64,000 nt of DNA from assembly GCF_003002815.1 (NCBI RefSeq), contig NZ_PVTF01000012.1:62001-126000 (forward strand). Direction: 5' to 3'. Under the pieces are notes generated by a model. It searched no databases and had not been told where the DNA came from. It saw nothing but the letters and a program-made list of their open reading frames with translations. The DNA is from Umezawaea tangerina (GTDB lineage: Bacteria; Actinomycetota; Actinomycetes; Mycobacteriales; Pseudonocardiaceae). Positions 41,847-50,630 of the stretch are shown here, piece after piece. The translations under genes and the position numbers were made by a program. Every line of letters starts with the position of its first letter. Within the stretch, counting starts at the first letter, position 1.

Positions 41847-43513
41847 CAGACCTCCTCGGTGCGCTGGGAAAGCTGTTGCTGCTGTTGTTGCTGCTGCTGG
41901 GCCGTCGACAGCTCCGGTCCCTGCTCGGCCGCGATGGCGGCGAGCCCCTCGGCACCGGCGAGCCCGGGTTCGGCGAGCTCGCGCTCCACTGTGGACGACC
42001 GCGGCGCGAGCACCCAGGTGTCCTTGGAACCGCCGCCCTGCGAGGAGTTCACCACCAGGCTGCCCTCCGGCAGCGCCACCCGCGTCAGTCCTCCGGGGAG
42101 GACGAAGATGAAGTTGCCGTCGTTGACCGCGAACGGCCGCAGGTCCACGTGGCGGGGCACCAGCCGGTCGCCGATCTTCGTCGGCACGGTCGACAGCTGC
42201 ACCACCGGCTGCGCGATCCAGCCGCGCGGGTTCGTCCTGATCCGCTTGCGCAGCGAGTTCAGCTCCCTGGTCGTGGCGTACGGGCCGAACACGATGCCGT
42301 ACCCGCCGGAGCCCTCGACCGGCTTGACCACCAGCTCCTCCAGGTGGTCCAGCACGTAGGCGCGCTCGTCGGGCAGCCAGCAGCGGAACGTGTCGACGTT
42401 GGGCAGCAGCGGCTTCTCGCCGAGGTAGTACTGCACGATCTCGGGCATGTAGGTGTAGACGAGCTTGTCGTCCGCGACCCCGTTGCCCATCGCGTTGGCG
42501 ATGACGACGTTGCCCGCGCGGGCGGCGTTGAGCAGGCCCGCCACGCCCAGGACGGAGTCGGCCCGCAGGTGCACCGGGTCCAGGAAGTCGTCGTCGATCC
42601 GGCGGTAGATCACGTCCACCTGCCGCTCGCCCTCGGTCGTGCGCAGGTAGACGAGGTTGTCGCGGCAGAACAGGTCGCGCCCCTCGACCAGCTCCACACC
42701 CATCTGCCTGGCGAGCAGCGAGTGCTCGAAGTAGGCGGAGTTCGCCACGCCGGGTGTCAGCACCACGACGTTCGGGTCGGCCGCGTTCGGCGCCGCCGCG
42801 TTGCGCAGCGCCCGCAGCAGGTGCACCGCGTAGTCGCCCACCGCGCGCACCCGGTGCCGCGCGAACAGGTCCGGGAACACCCGTGCCATCGTGCGCCGGT
42901 TCTCCATCACGTAGGACACCCCGGACGGGCAGCGCAGGTTGTCCTCCAGCACCCGGAACACCCCGTCCACGTCCCGGACGAGGTCGACCCCGGACACGTG
43001 GATCCGCACCCCGTTCGGCGGGTTGATCCCGGCCGCCTCCCGGTGGAAGTGCTCGCACGAGGTGATCAGCCGCCGCGGCAGCACCCCGTCCCGCACGATC
43101 TGCGCGTCCCCGTAGATGTCGGCGAGGAACATCTCCATCGCCCGCACCCGCTGCACGATCCCGCGCTCCAGCTTCGCCCACTCCGAGGCGGTCAGGATGC
43201 GCGGGATCAGGTCCAGCGGGAACGGCCGCTCCTGGCCGGACAGCGAGAACGTGATGCCCTGGTCCACGAACGCCCGCCCGAGCGCCTCCGACCGCGCGTT
43301 CAGGTCCGCCACCTCGGACGGCGCGATCGACTCGTGCAACGCCCGGTAGGCCGACCGCACCCCCTCGTCGCGGGTGAACATCTCGTCGTAGGCGTCCGCG
43401 TGCGGGCGGTCCGGATCCAGGTAGCCGTCGAACAGCTTGCTCGGCCGCGGGGCCGTCACGGCCGGGCTGCGCCGCAGGGCTGAGGTGCGCGTTCGACGTT
43501 CCATGAACGACAT
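41846..43513 (-). CDS. Circularly permuted ATP-grasp ligase-like protein (DUF404/407)
   Basis: 555 residues from ATG 43513; a second ATG 9 bp further in is possible. Landmarks: FDGYLDPDRPHADAYDEMF, GVRIHVSGVDLVRDVDGVFR, DNLRCPSGVSYVMENRR, VVLTPGVANSAYFEHSLLA, VKPVEGSGGYGIVFGP and GWIAQPVVQLSTVP, the CP-ATP-grasp type 2 pattern. The C-terminus carries nine consecutive Gln (TAQQQQQQQQQLSQ) in an otherwise Ala-rich tail, a slippage-prone tract. Predicted to form peptide-like amide bonds with ATP. First gene of the ATP-grasp/alpha-E/transglutaminase operon. Confidence 0.94.
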   Translation of the reverse strand: MSFMERRTRTSALRRSPAVTAPRPSKLFDGYLDPDRPHADAYDEMFTRDEGVRSAYRALHESIAPSEVADLNARSEALGRAFVDQGITFSLSGQERPFPLDLIPRILTASEWAKLERGIVQRVRAMEMFLADIYGDAQIVRDGVLPRRLITSCEHFHREAAGINPPNGVRIHVSGVDLVRDVDGVFRVLEDNLRCPSGVSYVMENRRTMARVFPDLFARHRVRAVGDYAVHLLRALRNAAAPNAADPNVVVLTPGVANSAYFEHSLLARQMGVELVEGRDLFCRDNLVYLRTTEGERQVDVIYRRIDDDFLDPVHLRADSVLGVAGLLNAARAGNVVIANAMGNGVADDKLVYTYMPEIVQYYLGEKPLLPNVDTFRCWLPDERAYVLDHLEELVVKPVEGSGGYGIVFGPYATTRELNSLRKRIRTNPRGWIAQPVVQLSTVPTKIGDRLVPRHVDLRPFAVNDGNFIFVLPGGLTRVALPEGSLVVNSSQGGGSKDTWVLAPRSSTVERELAEPGLAGAEGLAAIAAEQGPELSTAQQQQQQQQQLSQRTEEV

Positions 43514-43641
43514 ACTGACCCGCGGAGTGCCGTTCGCGCACTACCTGGCGGCGGGGAAGTCCCGGACGGAAACGTGGCGGAAACATCATGAGTCCCACCG
43601 AACCCGTCACACGGCGTGACCACTAGGGCCACACTGGTGAC

Positions 43642-46197
43642 GTGGAGCCCGCAGCGGACGCCGAACCGGTCCTGCGGCTGGACGCGGTCGCCCCCGTGTC
43701 CGATCTGGCCACCTACACCGGTCCGGCCGGGACGACCGTGATCGCCGCGGCGTGCGGGAACGGCCGGGTCGAGCTCCGGGACGCCGAGACCGGGGCTGAA
43801 CTCGGTTCGCTGTCCGGACACGCGGCCCCGGTGACCAGGGTGGCCGCGAACGGGCGGTACCTGATGTCCGCGGGCGACCACCAGCCACTGCGGACCTGGA
43901 ACTCGGCCACCTCCGAGGAGCACTCCCGGATCGACGTGCACGACGTGGTCCTGGACGTGGTCCTGTTCGGATCGCCGACGACCTCGCGGTTCGCGGTCGT
44001 CACCGGCGCCGGGGAGCTGCGGCTCGGCTCGGTCGGCGCTCCCGGCCTGGTCCTGGCCCCCGAGTCGGGGGTCACCGCGGTGGCGGCCACGGACACCGGG
44101 CTCGTCGCCGCGCACGCGGCCGGGCTGACCGTGCGCTCCGGGGACACCGCCCGGCACCTGGACGGCTCGGCGGGCATCCGCCTGCTGGCCGCGGCGGGCG
44201 ACCGCCTGGTGACCTGCGGCGCCGACGACGCGCTGGTGGTGCGGGACCTCGGCTCCGGTCGGAAGCTGCGGCGCCTGGACGGCCACACGACCGCGGTGAC
44301 CGCGCTGGAGTGGGTCCCCCTCGTCGACGGCGGACTGGTCGCCTCGGCGAGCCGGGGCGGCACCATCCGCCTGTGGGACCCCGACACCGGCGAGCAGGTG
44401 GAGGTCCTGGTCCCGGTCGGCCACGCGCGGGCGTTGGCCCACTTCACCGGGTCGGACGGCGGAACGCGCCTCGTGTCGGCGGGTGACGAGGGGACCATCG
44501 AGGTCTGGGACCTCGGCCACCTGCGGTCGACCCGGCTCGGACCGGTGCTCACCCGCGGGTTCGGCGACCGGACGGCCACCGTGGACCTGCTCGACCGCGA
44601 CGCGTTCGTATCCACCGCGGCCGAGCTGCTGCGACCGGCGTCCACAACGGACTCCGACGTCGGCCCGAACGTCCTCACCGTCGAAGGTCCTTGGGGCTCG
44701 GGCAAGAGCACGCTGCTGGAGCTCGTCAAGGCGCGGCTCACCACCACCGTCCGAGCCGGACCCGGCAGGCGGCTGCGCGTGTGGCAGGCCGACAGCCTGC
44801 TGCGCCGACCACCGACCCGCGCCCCGTCCGACGACGTGCCGCTCACCGCGTCGGTCGTCGCCACCTTCAACCCGTGGCGGCACCAGTCCAGCGAGCAGGT
44901 GTGGGCCGGGCTGGCCAAGTGCGTCACCGACGCGGTCGAGGACGCGCTCCTCCCGGACGTCGACGGCCGCGAGCGCCACTGGTTCACCCGCAACACCACC
45001 CGGATCGACCGGCGGCACACCCAGCGCGAGCTGTGGAAGCGGATCCGCTCCCCGTTCCTCGCCGTCGGCGTCCTCGGACTGGGGCTGGCGGTCGTCGCGC
45101 AGCTGGCGAAGCTCCCGATCCCGCTGCCGTGGCTCATCGCCGTCCCCGCGGCGCCGCTGGTGGTCGGCCTCCTGCACACCGCCAAGCGCTACTGCTGGGA
45201 CAGGGCATCGGCTTTCCTGCCCGGTGAGCTGTTCGCGGGCCCGGTCAGCGCCGCCGCGGCGAGCGCCCAGCCGGTGGCCGACCCGTACTACAACGCCAGG
45301 TCCGGCTACCTCTACCTGGCGCAGCACGACGTGACCGAGCTCCTGCACGACCTGGAGCAGCACGGTCTGCAGCTCGTGGTGTTCGTGGACGACCTGGACC
45401 GGTGCACCCCGAAGACCACCGCCGAGGTGTTCGAGGCGATCAACGTGTTCCTCTCGGAGTCCTTGCCCCGCACCAGGTTCGTCCTGGGACTCGACCCGGT
45501 CGTCGTCGCCTCGCACGTCGACCGCGCCTACCGGGAGCTCGCCGACGCCGAGGTCGTGGCGCACCCCGACGACCCCAGTCCCGGCTGGACGTTCCTGCGC
45601 AAGCTCGTGCAGCTCCCGATCCGGCTGCCCCGCACCACCGCCGACGACGTGACCCGCGTGCTGGACTCGCACCTGGGTCCGGTGCACCACCCCGGTCCGA
45701 CCACGCCGACCGCGAACGCCCGGCCTGCTACCGCTACCGCCGCGGTTCCCGCGACCATCAGCGCCGAACCCGGACCCGCCCGTCCGCTCCCCCGCCCCGC
45801 CGTGGAGGCGGCGGTGGTCGCGATCGAACGCCATGCCGACGTCCGCGCCTACCTGCACCGCAGGCTGACCGCCCAGCCGGAGCAGTCGATCCGCGAGGAG
45901 AAGCGGCTCGTCAACGTGTGGCAGTTCTACCTGCGGGTCCTGGTCGGCACGACGGACGTGCGGCAGGCCTGCCACCTGGTCACCATCGCCGAGCTGGTCA
46001 CCAGGTGGCCCGCCCACCAGCACGTCCTGCGCAAGCACCTGACGGCGTTCGCCGAGGCCCAGGACGACGACCTCGCCTGGGGCACCGCGGTGGCGAGAGC
46101 GGGTCTCAAGCACGCGGGCGCGGCGGCCGACCTGCGCGAGCTCCTGCGGGACTGCGACGCGCGGGCGGTCGCGGCGCTGGCCAAGCGGCTGCTCTAG
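43642..46197 (+). CDS. WD40 beta-propeller fused to a KAP-family P-loop NTPase
   Basis: 851 residues from GTG 43642 (no clear ribosome binding site). Residues ~15-300 are WD40-like repeats (LGSLSGHAAPVTRVAANGRY, RRLDGHTTAVTALEWVPL, SASRGGTIRLWDPDTGEQ, AGDEGTIEVWDLGHL). Residues ~310-850 are a KAP NTPase: Walker A EGPWGSGKST (348-357), TFNPWRHQSSEQVWAGL (408-424), two adjacent membrane helices (~471-490, 492-511) inserted in the NTPase, Walker B VVFVDDLDRCTPKTTAEVFE (579-598), then LRKLVQLPIRLP. KAP NTPases include the F-plasmid phage-exclusion protein PifA, so membrane-tethered defence or signalling is possible. Its stop overlaps the convergent GNAT gene. Confidence 0.9.
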   Translation: MEPAADAEPVLRLDAVAPVSDLATYTGPAGTTVIAAACGNGRVELRDAETGAELGSLSGHAAPVTRVAANGRYLMSAGDHQPLRTWNSATSEEHSRIDVHDVVLDVVLFGSPTTSRFAVVTGAGELRLGSVGAPGLVLAPESGVTAVAATDTGLVAAHAAGLTVRSGDTARHLDGSAGIRLLAAAGDRLVTCGADDALVVRDLGSGRKLRRLDGHTTAVTALEWVPLVDGGLVASASRGGTIRLWDPDTGEQVEVLVPVGHARALAHFTGSDGGTRLVSAGDEGTIEVWDLGHLRSTRLGPVLTRGFGDRTATVDLLDRDAFVSTAAELLRPASTTDSDVGPNVLTVEGPWGSGKSTLLELVKARLTTTVRAGPGRRLRVWQADSLLRRPPTRAPSDDVPLTASVVATFNPWRHQSSEQVWAGLAKCVTDAVEDALLPDVDGRERHWFTRNTTRIDRRHTQRELWKRIRSPFLAVGVLGLGLAVVAQLAKLPIPLPWLIAVPAAPLVVGLLHTAKRYCWDRASAFLPGELFAGPVSAAAASAQPVADPYYNARSGYLYLAQHDVTELLHDLEQHGLQLVVFVDDLDRCTPKTTAEVFEAINVFLSESLPRTRFVLGLDPVVVASHVDRAYRELADAEVVAHPDDPSPGWTFLRKLVQLPIRLPRTTADDVTRVLDSHLGPVHHPGPTTPTANARPATATAAVPATISAEPGPARPLPRPAVEAAVVAIERHADVRAYLHRRLTAQPEQSIREEKRLVNVWQFYLRVLVGTTDVRQACHLVTIAELVTRWPAHQHVLRKHLTAFAEAQDDDLAWGTAVARAGLKHAGAAADLRELLRDCDARAVAALAKRLL

Positions 46198-46664
46198 GAC
46201 TCCCCGACGTCGAGCGCCATGCGCACGTGCGGAGGTTCGCCGTCGCGGCCGACCTCGCGCCAGCCGTGCCGGGAGTAGAAGGTGCGCGCGCGGGTGTTGG
46301 GCTCGAACACGTCGAGGCCCGCGACGGGCACGTCCCCGCTGCGCCACACCCGCACGCACTCGGCGTGCAGCGCCCCGCCGACGCCGTGCCCCCAGTGGTC
46401 GGGGTGGACCTGGAGCTGGAGCAGTTCCAGACCCTTGACCAGGGCGAAACCCCGCACGACCCCGTCGGCCTCCGCGCACAGCCAGGTCCGGCCCGCCATC
46501 GCGAAGCGGTCCGCGTAGCCGGTGGCGCGCAGGGTCGCCTCCCACTCGGCGAGCTCCGGCTCCGGGACGTGGCCGTCGTAGTAGCTGCGCCTGGCGCGGA
46601 CGTGGATGTCGACGACGGCCGGTGAGTCCGCGGCCTGTGCCGCGCGCACGACGATGTTCCCCAT
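46194..46664 (-). CDS. GNAT-family acetyltransferase
   Basis: 156 residues. Classical single GNAT domain: MGNIVVRAAQAADSPAVVDI, acetyl-CoA loop LQVHPDHWGHGVGGALHAEC (V-H-P-x-x-x-G-H/R-G-V-G-G) and the C-terminal VFEPNTRARTFYSRHGWREV. Substrate unknown. Its stop codon and that of the WD40-KAP gene interlock as CTAG. The upstream region holds the long palindrome shared with the SPFH gene. Confidence 0.92.
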   Translation of the reverse strand: MGNIVVRAAQAADSPAVVDIHVRARRSYYDGHVPEPELAEWEATLRATGYADRFAMAGRTWLCAEADGVVRGFALVKGLELLQLQVHPDHWGHGVGGALHAECVRVWRSGDVPVAGLDVFEPNTRARTFYSRHGWREVGRDGEPPHVRMALDVGES

Positions 46665-46701
46665 GCCCGTTGGACGCCCCAGGGGGCGGAAGGTTGCACA
46701 C

Positions 46702-46733
46702 GCCCTATCAAAGTGATATCACTTTGATAGGGC
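46702..46733. promoter_or_regulatory. 32-bp perfect palindrome (probable operator)
   Basis: The half-site GCCCTATCAAAGTGAT (46702-46717) is followed without spacer by its exact reverse complement, centred on GATATC. It lies between the divergent GNAT and SPFH genes. A long gapless palindrome containing AAAGTGATATCACTTT is far less GC-rich than its surroundings, as expected of a conserved regulator site; the RHH gene downstream is the obvious candidate binder. Confidence 0.75.
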
Positions 46734-46758
46734 CGCAGGGGGCGGCCGAGGACACGAA

Positions 46759-47694
46759 GTGGGTGGAGTCATGAACGCGACGACCGAGATCGCCGAACGG
46801 ATGCCGGCACCGGTGATCAGGGAGCGCGAGGCGCTCGGGCTCGCGGGCATCCCCGCGTTCTTCCTCGGGGTGGTCGGGGAGCTTGTGGGCGGAGGCCTGA
46901 TCGCGCTCGCGATCGTCCCCGAACCGAACGACCCCGGCATCCCGCTGATCATCCTGGGTGCCCTGGTGGTCATCGCGGCCTCGCTCGCGATGGGCGGCCT
47001 GTTCACCGTGGCGCCCGGCGAGGCCAGGGTGCTCCAGTTCCTGGGCAGCTACGTCGGCACGGTCCGCCAGGACGGGCTGCGGTGGGCGAACCCGTTCACC
47101 ACGCGCAGGAAGGTGTCGACCAGGATCCGCAACCACGAGACCTCCGCGCTGAAGGTCAACGACGCCGACGGCAACCCGATCGAGATCGCCGCCGTCGTGG
47201 TGTGGCAGGTCGACGACACCGCGCGCGCACTGTTCGAAGTGGACGACTTCGTGCTGTTCGTGGGAATCCAGACCGAGACGGCCGTGCGGCACATCGCGAA
47301 CAGCTACCCCTACGACAACCACGACGAGGCCGGGTTGTCGTTGCGGGAGAACGCCGACGTCATCACGGAGACCCTGTCGATCGAGATCGCGGCACGGGTG
47401 CAGGCGGCGGGCGTGCGGGTGATCGAGTCTCGGCTCACGCACCTCGCCTACGCCCCGGAGATCGCCCACGCGATGCTCCAGCGGCAGCAGGCCAGCGCGG
47501 TCGTCGCGGCCAGGACGCGGATCGTCGAGGGCGCCGTCGGCATGGTCGAGCTGGCGCTCGCGAGGCTCGCCGAGCACGACGTGGTGCAGCTCGACGAGGA
47601 GCGCAAGGCGGCTATGGTGTCCAACCTGCTGGTCGTGCTGTGCGGCGACCGGTCCACCCAGCCCGTGGTCAACACGGGATCGCTGTACACCTGA
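46759..47694 (+). CDS. SPFH/band-7 (prohibitin-flotillin family) membrane protein
   Basis: 311 residues from GTG 46759 (GAGG 7 nt upstream); ATG 46771 is an alternative. Two membrane segments, [20 protein letters not shown] and [20 protein letters not shown], precede the SPFH domain ([80 protein letters not shown]). The C-terminal coiled-coil part is [20 protein letters not shown]. Likely a membrane scaffold protein. It is 7 bp ahead of an RHH gene and just behind a long palindrome. Confidence 0.93.
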   Translation: MGGVMNATTEIAERMPAPVIREREALGLAGIPAFFLGVVGELVGGGLIALAIVPEPNDPGIPLIILGALVVIAASLAMGGLFTVAPGEARVLQFLGSYVGTVRQDGLRWANPFTTRRKVSTRIRNHETSALKVNDADGNPIEIAAVVVWQVDDTARALFEVDDFVLFVGIQTETAVRHIANSYPYDNHDEAGLSLRENADVITETLSIEIAARVQAAGVRVIESRLTHLAYAPEIAHAMLQRQQASAVVAARTRIVEGAVGMVELALARLAEHDVVQLDEERKAAMVSNLLVVLCGDRSTQPVVNTGSLYT

Positions 47695-47701
47695 GGACGA
47701 C

Positions 47702-47905
47702 GTGGTAGAGCGCAAGAGCGTCCTGCTCAGACTCGACCCCGCGGTGCACGACGCGCTGACCAGGTGGGCGGGCGACGAACTGCGGAGCGCCAACGCGCAG
47801 ATCGAGTTCCTGCTGCGGCGCGCGCTCAAGGAGGCGGGTCGACTGCCCTCCTCCGCGGCCGAGCAGCCCAAGCGCGGCCGACCGCGCAAGGAGCCCGAGG
47901 AGTGA
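47702..47905 (+). CDS. Arc-type ribbon-helix-helix DNA-binding protein
   Basis: 67 residues from GTG 47702 (GAGGAC upstream). [20 protein letters not shown] provides the beta strand and first helix of an Arc/MetJ RHH fold, followed by [20 protein letters not shown] (second helix), the standard 45-residue dimer, then a basic Pro-rich tail [12 protein letters not shown]. Co-transcribed with the SPFH gene. Self-regulation through the 32-bp palindrome is inferred from the family habit of binding tandem symmetric sites. Ends at a strong hairpin. Confidence 0.88.
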   Translation: MVERKSVLLRLDPAVHDALTRWAGDELRSANAQIEFLLRRALKEAGRLPSSAAEQPKRGRPRKEPEE

Positions 47906-47908
47906 CCC

Positions 47909-47940
47909 CGGCCGCGCGACCTCCACGGGTCGCGCGGCCG
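47909..47940 (+). terminator. Hairpin terminator after the SPFH-RHH unit
   Basis: CGGCCGCGCGACC pairs perfectly (13 bp) with GGTCGCGCGGCCG across a 6-nt loop, 4 bp after the RHH stop. Confidence 0.85.
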
Positions 47941-47984
47941 CTCGGCACGCCGGAGACTGTCCGGGTGATCGAGGAAGGCACCCC

Positions 47985-48755
47985 ATGAGCGACCTGAACA
48001 CGCCGTACGAGCACGGCACGCCCGCGTGGGTGGACCAGCTGACGACCGACCTCCCCGCGACGACGGACTTCTACCGCGGGCTGTTCGGGTGGGACTACGA
48101 GGTCGGCACGCCGGAGAACGGCGGCTACACGATGGCGCTGCTGCGCGGGAAACCCGTCGCGGGCCTGCGCGAGATGCCGCGCGACGCGCGGTTCGCGGTG
48201 GTGTGGACGACCTACCTCGCCACCGACGACGTGGACGAGTCGGTGGACCTGACCGAGGAGAACGGCGGTGTCGTGCTGGTGCCGGTGTTCGAGGTGGAGG
48301 GTCTCGGCCGGGGCGCGATCGCGGCGGACTCGACGGGCGCGTCGTTCGGGATGTGGGAGGCCGGGACGCACATCGGCGCGTACCTGGTGAACGAGCCCGG
48401 TGCCGTGGTGTGGAACGAGCTGGCGACCAGGGACCTCGACACCGCGTCCGCGTTCTACCGCGACGTGTTCGACCTGGAGTCGGAGCGCACGCCCGAACTC
48501 CCCTACAGCCGGTTCGAGGTGGACGGCCGCGCGGTCGGCGGCGCGTACGCGATGACCGACGAGGTGCCCGCCGACATCCCACCGCACTGGATGACCTACT
48601 TCGGCGTGGCCGACGTCGACGCGGCCGTCGACCGGGTCGTCCGGCTCGGCGGCATCGCGGTCGGCGACCCGGCGGACTCGCCGTTCGGCCGGTTCGCCAC
48701 CGTGGGCGACCCGCTCGGCGCCCCGTTCCGAGTCCTCGGTGTGCCAAGGGCCTGA
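47985..48755 (+). CDS. Tandem VOC (glyoxalase/bleomycin-resistance fold) protein
   Basis: 256 residues built of two VOC modules: HGTPAWVDQLTTDLPATTDF with YRGLFGWDYEV in the first and VVWNELATRDLDTASAFYRD with VFDLESERTP in the second, each ending in a GxxxGMWE or APFRVL strand. Members include antibiotic-sequestering proteins, dioxygenases and glyoxalases. The metal-binding His/Glu pattern is not convincing, so a binding role (for example CFP30B-like) is as likely as catalysis. Single gene. Confidence 0.88.
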   Translation: MSDLNTPYEHGTPAWVDQLTTDLPATTDFYRGLFGWDYEVGTPENGGYTMALLRGKPVAGLREMPRDARFAVVWTTYLATDDVDESVDLTEENGGVVLVPVFEVEGLGRGAIAADSTGASFGMWEAGTHIGAYLVNEPGAVVWNELATRDLDTASAFYRDVFDLESERTPELPYSRFEVDGRAVGGAYAMTDEVPADIPPHWMTYFGVADVDAAVDRVVRLGGIAVGDPADSPFGRFATVGDPLGAPFRVLGVPRA

Positions 48756-48912
48756 GCCGTCCTGACCAGCCCGATTCCTGCTGGTCGACGACCTGCTGCT
48801 ACCCTTCTTCGGTCGTACCGCGTGGCATTCCGCACTGGAGGAAACCTGCCTGCCAGCAGGGCCGAACCATCACCGCGGTGCACCCCAGAAGCAAGAGAAT
48901 GAGGGCGTCAGC

Positions 48913-49173
48913 ATGGCCAACATCAAGTCCCAGCTCAAGCGGATCAAGACCAACGAGAAGGCTCGACTGCGGAACAAGTCCGTCAAGTCTTCCCTGAAGA
49001 CCGCGGTGCGCAAGTTCCGCGAGGCCGCCGAGGCCGGCGACAAGGAAAAGGCCACCGCGCTCCTGCAGGACGTGTCCCGCAAGCTCGACAAGGCCGCGAC
49101 CAAGGGCGTCATCCACGCCAACCAGGCCGCCAACAAGAAGTCGGCCCTGGCGAAGCGCGCCAACCAGATCTGA
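48913..49173 (+). CDS. rpsT: 30S ribosomal protein S20
   Basis: 86 residues, [20 protein letters not shown] then [20 protein letters not shown], ending [18 protein letters not shown]: a complete bS20, which binds 16S rRNA and bundles 30S helices. Lys/Arg/Ala-rich as expected. The convergent holA and the order rpsT/holA-comEC-comEA are conserved in actinobacteria. A 157-bp upstream gap presumably holds its promoter, and a hairpin of 16 bp follows. Confidence 0.97.
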   Translation: MANIKSQLKRIKTNEKARLRNKSVKSSLKTAVRKFREAAEAGDKEKATALLQDVSRKLDKAATKGVIHANQAANKKSALAKRANQI

Positions 49174-49196
49174 GCAGTCGGTCGCCCCGCGACCAC

Positions 49197-49231
49197 GAGA
49201 GGGCGCCACCCCGACGGGGTGGCGCCCTCTC
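49197..49231. terminator. rpsT terminator hairpin
   Basis: GAGAGGGCGCCACCCC pairs perfectly (16 bp) with 49216-49231 across a GAC loop, 23 bp after the rpsT stop. Between here and the holA stop (about 195 bp) I see nothing else. Confidence 0.9.
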
Positions 49232-49425
49232 GGCGTTGTTCGGGCAATGTCTTGAAGCACCCGGTTGCGGCTTCCTGCTCACCGAGCCGCTGAACGTCCG
49301 GCACGCCAGTTCAGCACCACGCCCACGCTGCCCTGCGGCTGATATCCGACTGGAGAATGGCCAGGTGGCTGGCCCGCCGCCATCCAGGTGGTTCCACGGC
49401 AACCGGGCGCGGTCCCGTGATCAAC

Positions 49426-50406
49426 CTAACGGCGGCCGTGAATGGCGACGATCCTCAGGACCGCGCGTTCCAGTGCGTAATCCGCGTCGGCGGCCACGCC
49501 TTTCACGTCGGCGTTCAACAAAGCGACGACCGACATGGCCTCGGCCAATCCGGGGGAATCCCAGCCACGGGACTGCCCCTGTGCTTTCTTGACCTTCCAC
49601 GGCGGCATTCCCAGCTTGCCCGCCAGCTGGAACGGGTCGGCCCGACCGGCCGCCGACACCCTGGCGATGGTCCGCACGGAGTCGGCGAGGGCGTCGGCCA
49701 CCAGCACGTGCGGCACGCCGGTCTGCATCGCCCAGCGCAGTGCCTCCAGGGCACCCGCCCGGTCGCCCGCCACGGCCTTCTCGGCGACGGCGAAGCCCGT
49801 CACCTCGGCGCGACCGCGGTGGTAGCGCCGCACCTCGTCGGCGTCGATCTTCCCGCCGCTGTCGGCCACCAGCTGCGAGGCGGCCGCGGCGAGCTCGCGC
49901 AGGTCCGTGCCGACCGAGTCGATCAGGACGGCGATGCCCTCCGGGTCGATCTTGCCGCCCGCGGTCCGGACCTCGTTGCGCACGAAGGCCTCGCGCTCGG
50001 TGGCCTTGGTGATCTTGGGGCACTCGACGACGACGGCGCCCGCCTTGCGGAGGGCGGCGGGCAGCTCCTTGGCGGCCTTGCTGCGGCCGCCGCCGGAGTG
50101 CACGACGACGAGCGTGATGCCGTCGGCCGGGGCCTTGGCGTAGGCGATGACGGTGTCGGCGATCTCCTTGCCCGCGTCCTGCGCGGCCTCCAGGGCGATC
50201 ACGCGGCCCTCGGCGAACAGCGACGGGCTGACGAGTTCGGCCAGCTCAGGCGGGGTGAGGTCGGTCACCCTGACGCGGGTCAGATCGGCCGAGGCGTCGA
50301 CCGCGCGGGCCGCGTCCAGTGCCGCGCGCACCGCTCGTTCGACCAGCAACTCCTCGTCGCCGACCACGAGTTGCAACGGATCCGGCGTGACAGCGGTCGC
50401 ACTCAC
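49426..50406 (-). CDS. holA: DNA polymerase III delta subunit (HolA)
   Basis: 326 residues from GTG 50406. The N-terminal LQLVVGDEELLVERAVRAAL is the degenerate P-loop AAA+ region of HolA. It is followed by SLFAEGRVIALEAAQDAGKE, VVVHSGGGRSKAAKELPAAL and VRNEVRTAGGKIDPEGIAVL. The C-terminal collar domain ends MPPWKVKKAQGQSRGWDSPG. It opens the beta clamp in the clamp loader. The frame stays open upstream to 51933, but that portion is antisense to thrC and its riboswitch. Confidence 0.95.
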   Translation of the reverse strand: MSATAVTPDPLQLVVGDEELLVERAVRAALDAARAVDASADLTRVRVTDLTPPELAELVSPSLFAEGRVIALEAAQDAGKEIADTVIAYAKAPADGITLVVVHSGGGRSKAAKELPAALRKAGAVVVECPKITKATEREAFVRNEVRTAGGKIDPEGIAVLIDSVGTDLRELAAAASQLVADSGGKIDADEVRRYHRGRAEVTGFAVAEKAVAGDRAGALEALRWAMQTGVPHVLVADALADSVRTIARVSAAGRADPFQLAGKLGMPPWKVKKAQGQSRGWDSPGLAEAMSVVALLNADVKGVAADADYALERAVLRIVAIHGRR

Positions 50407-50505
50407 GGGACAGATCCTGCCACGCCCCACCGACTCCCGAAGTGTGGACACCGGTGGTCGAGGGGCGGGAGGGTGCCGTAACTTGGTGGCCACAACTGAA
50501 TACCG

Positions 50506-50630
50506 CTCATCCAGAGGGGCAGAGGGATCGGCCCGAAGAAGCCCCGGCAACCCGATCGTCAGGTACTCGCACGCGTGCGGGGCCCGGCGGTCACGGTGCC
50601 AATTCCGACCCGCACTGCGGGACAGATGAG
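50506..50630 (+). promoter_or_regulatory. SAM-I (S-box) riboswitch
   Basis: The conserved elements appear in order: P1 strand CTCATC (50506-50511), CAGAGGGGCAGAGGGATCGG, CCCGAAGAAGCCCCGGCAAC, a variable P3 arm, GGTGCCAATTCC, and the closing P1 strand GATGAG (50625-50630). The P1 3' strand overlaps the GAGGAG ribosome binding site (50627-50632) of the downstream gene, so SAM binding would hide it. Known to regulate methionine/threonine-branch genes in actinobacteria. Confidence 0.94.
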
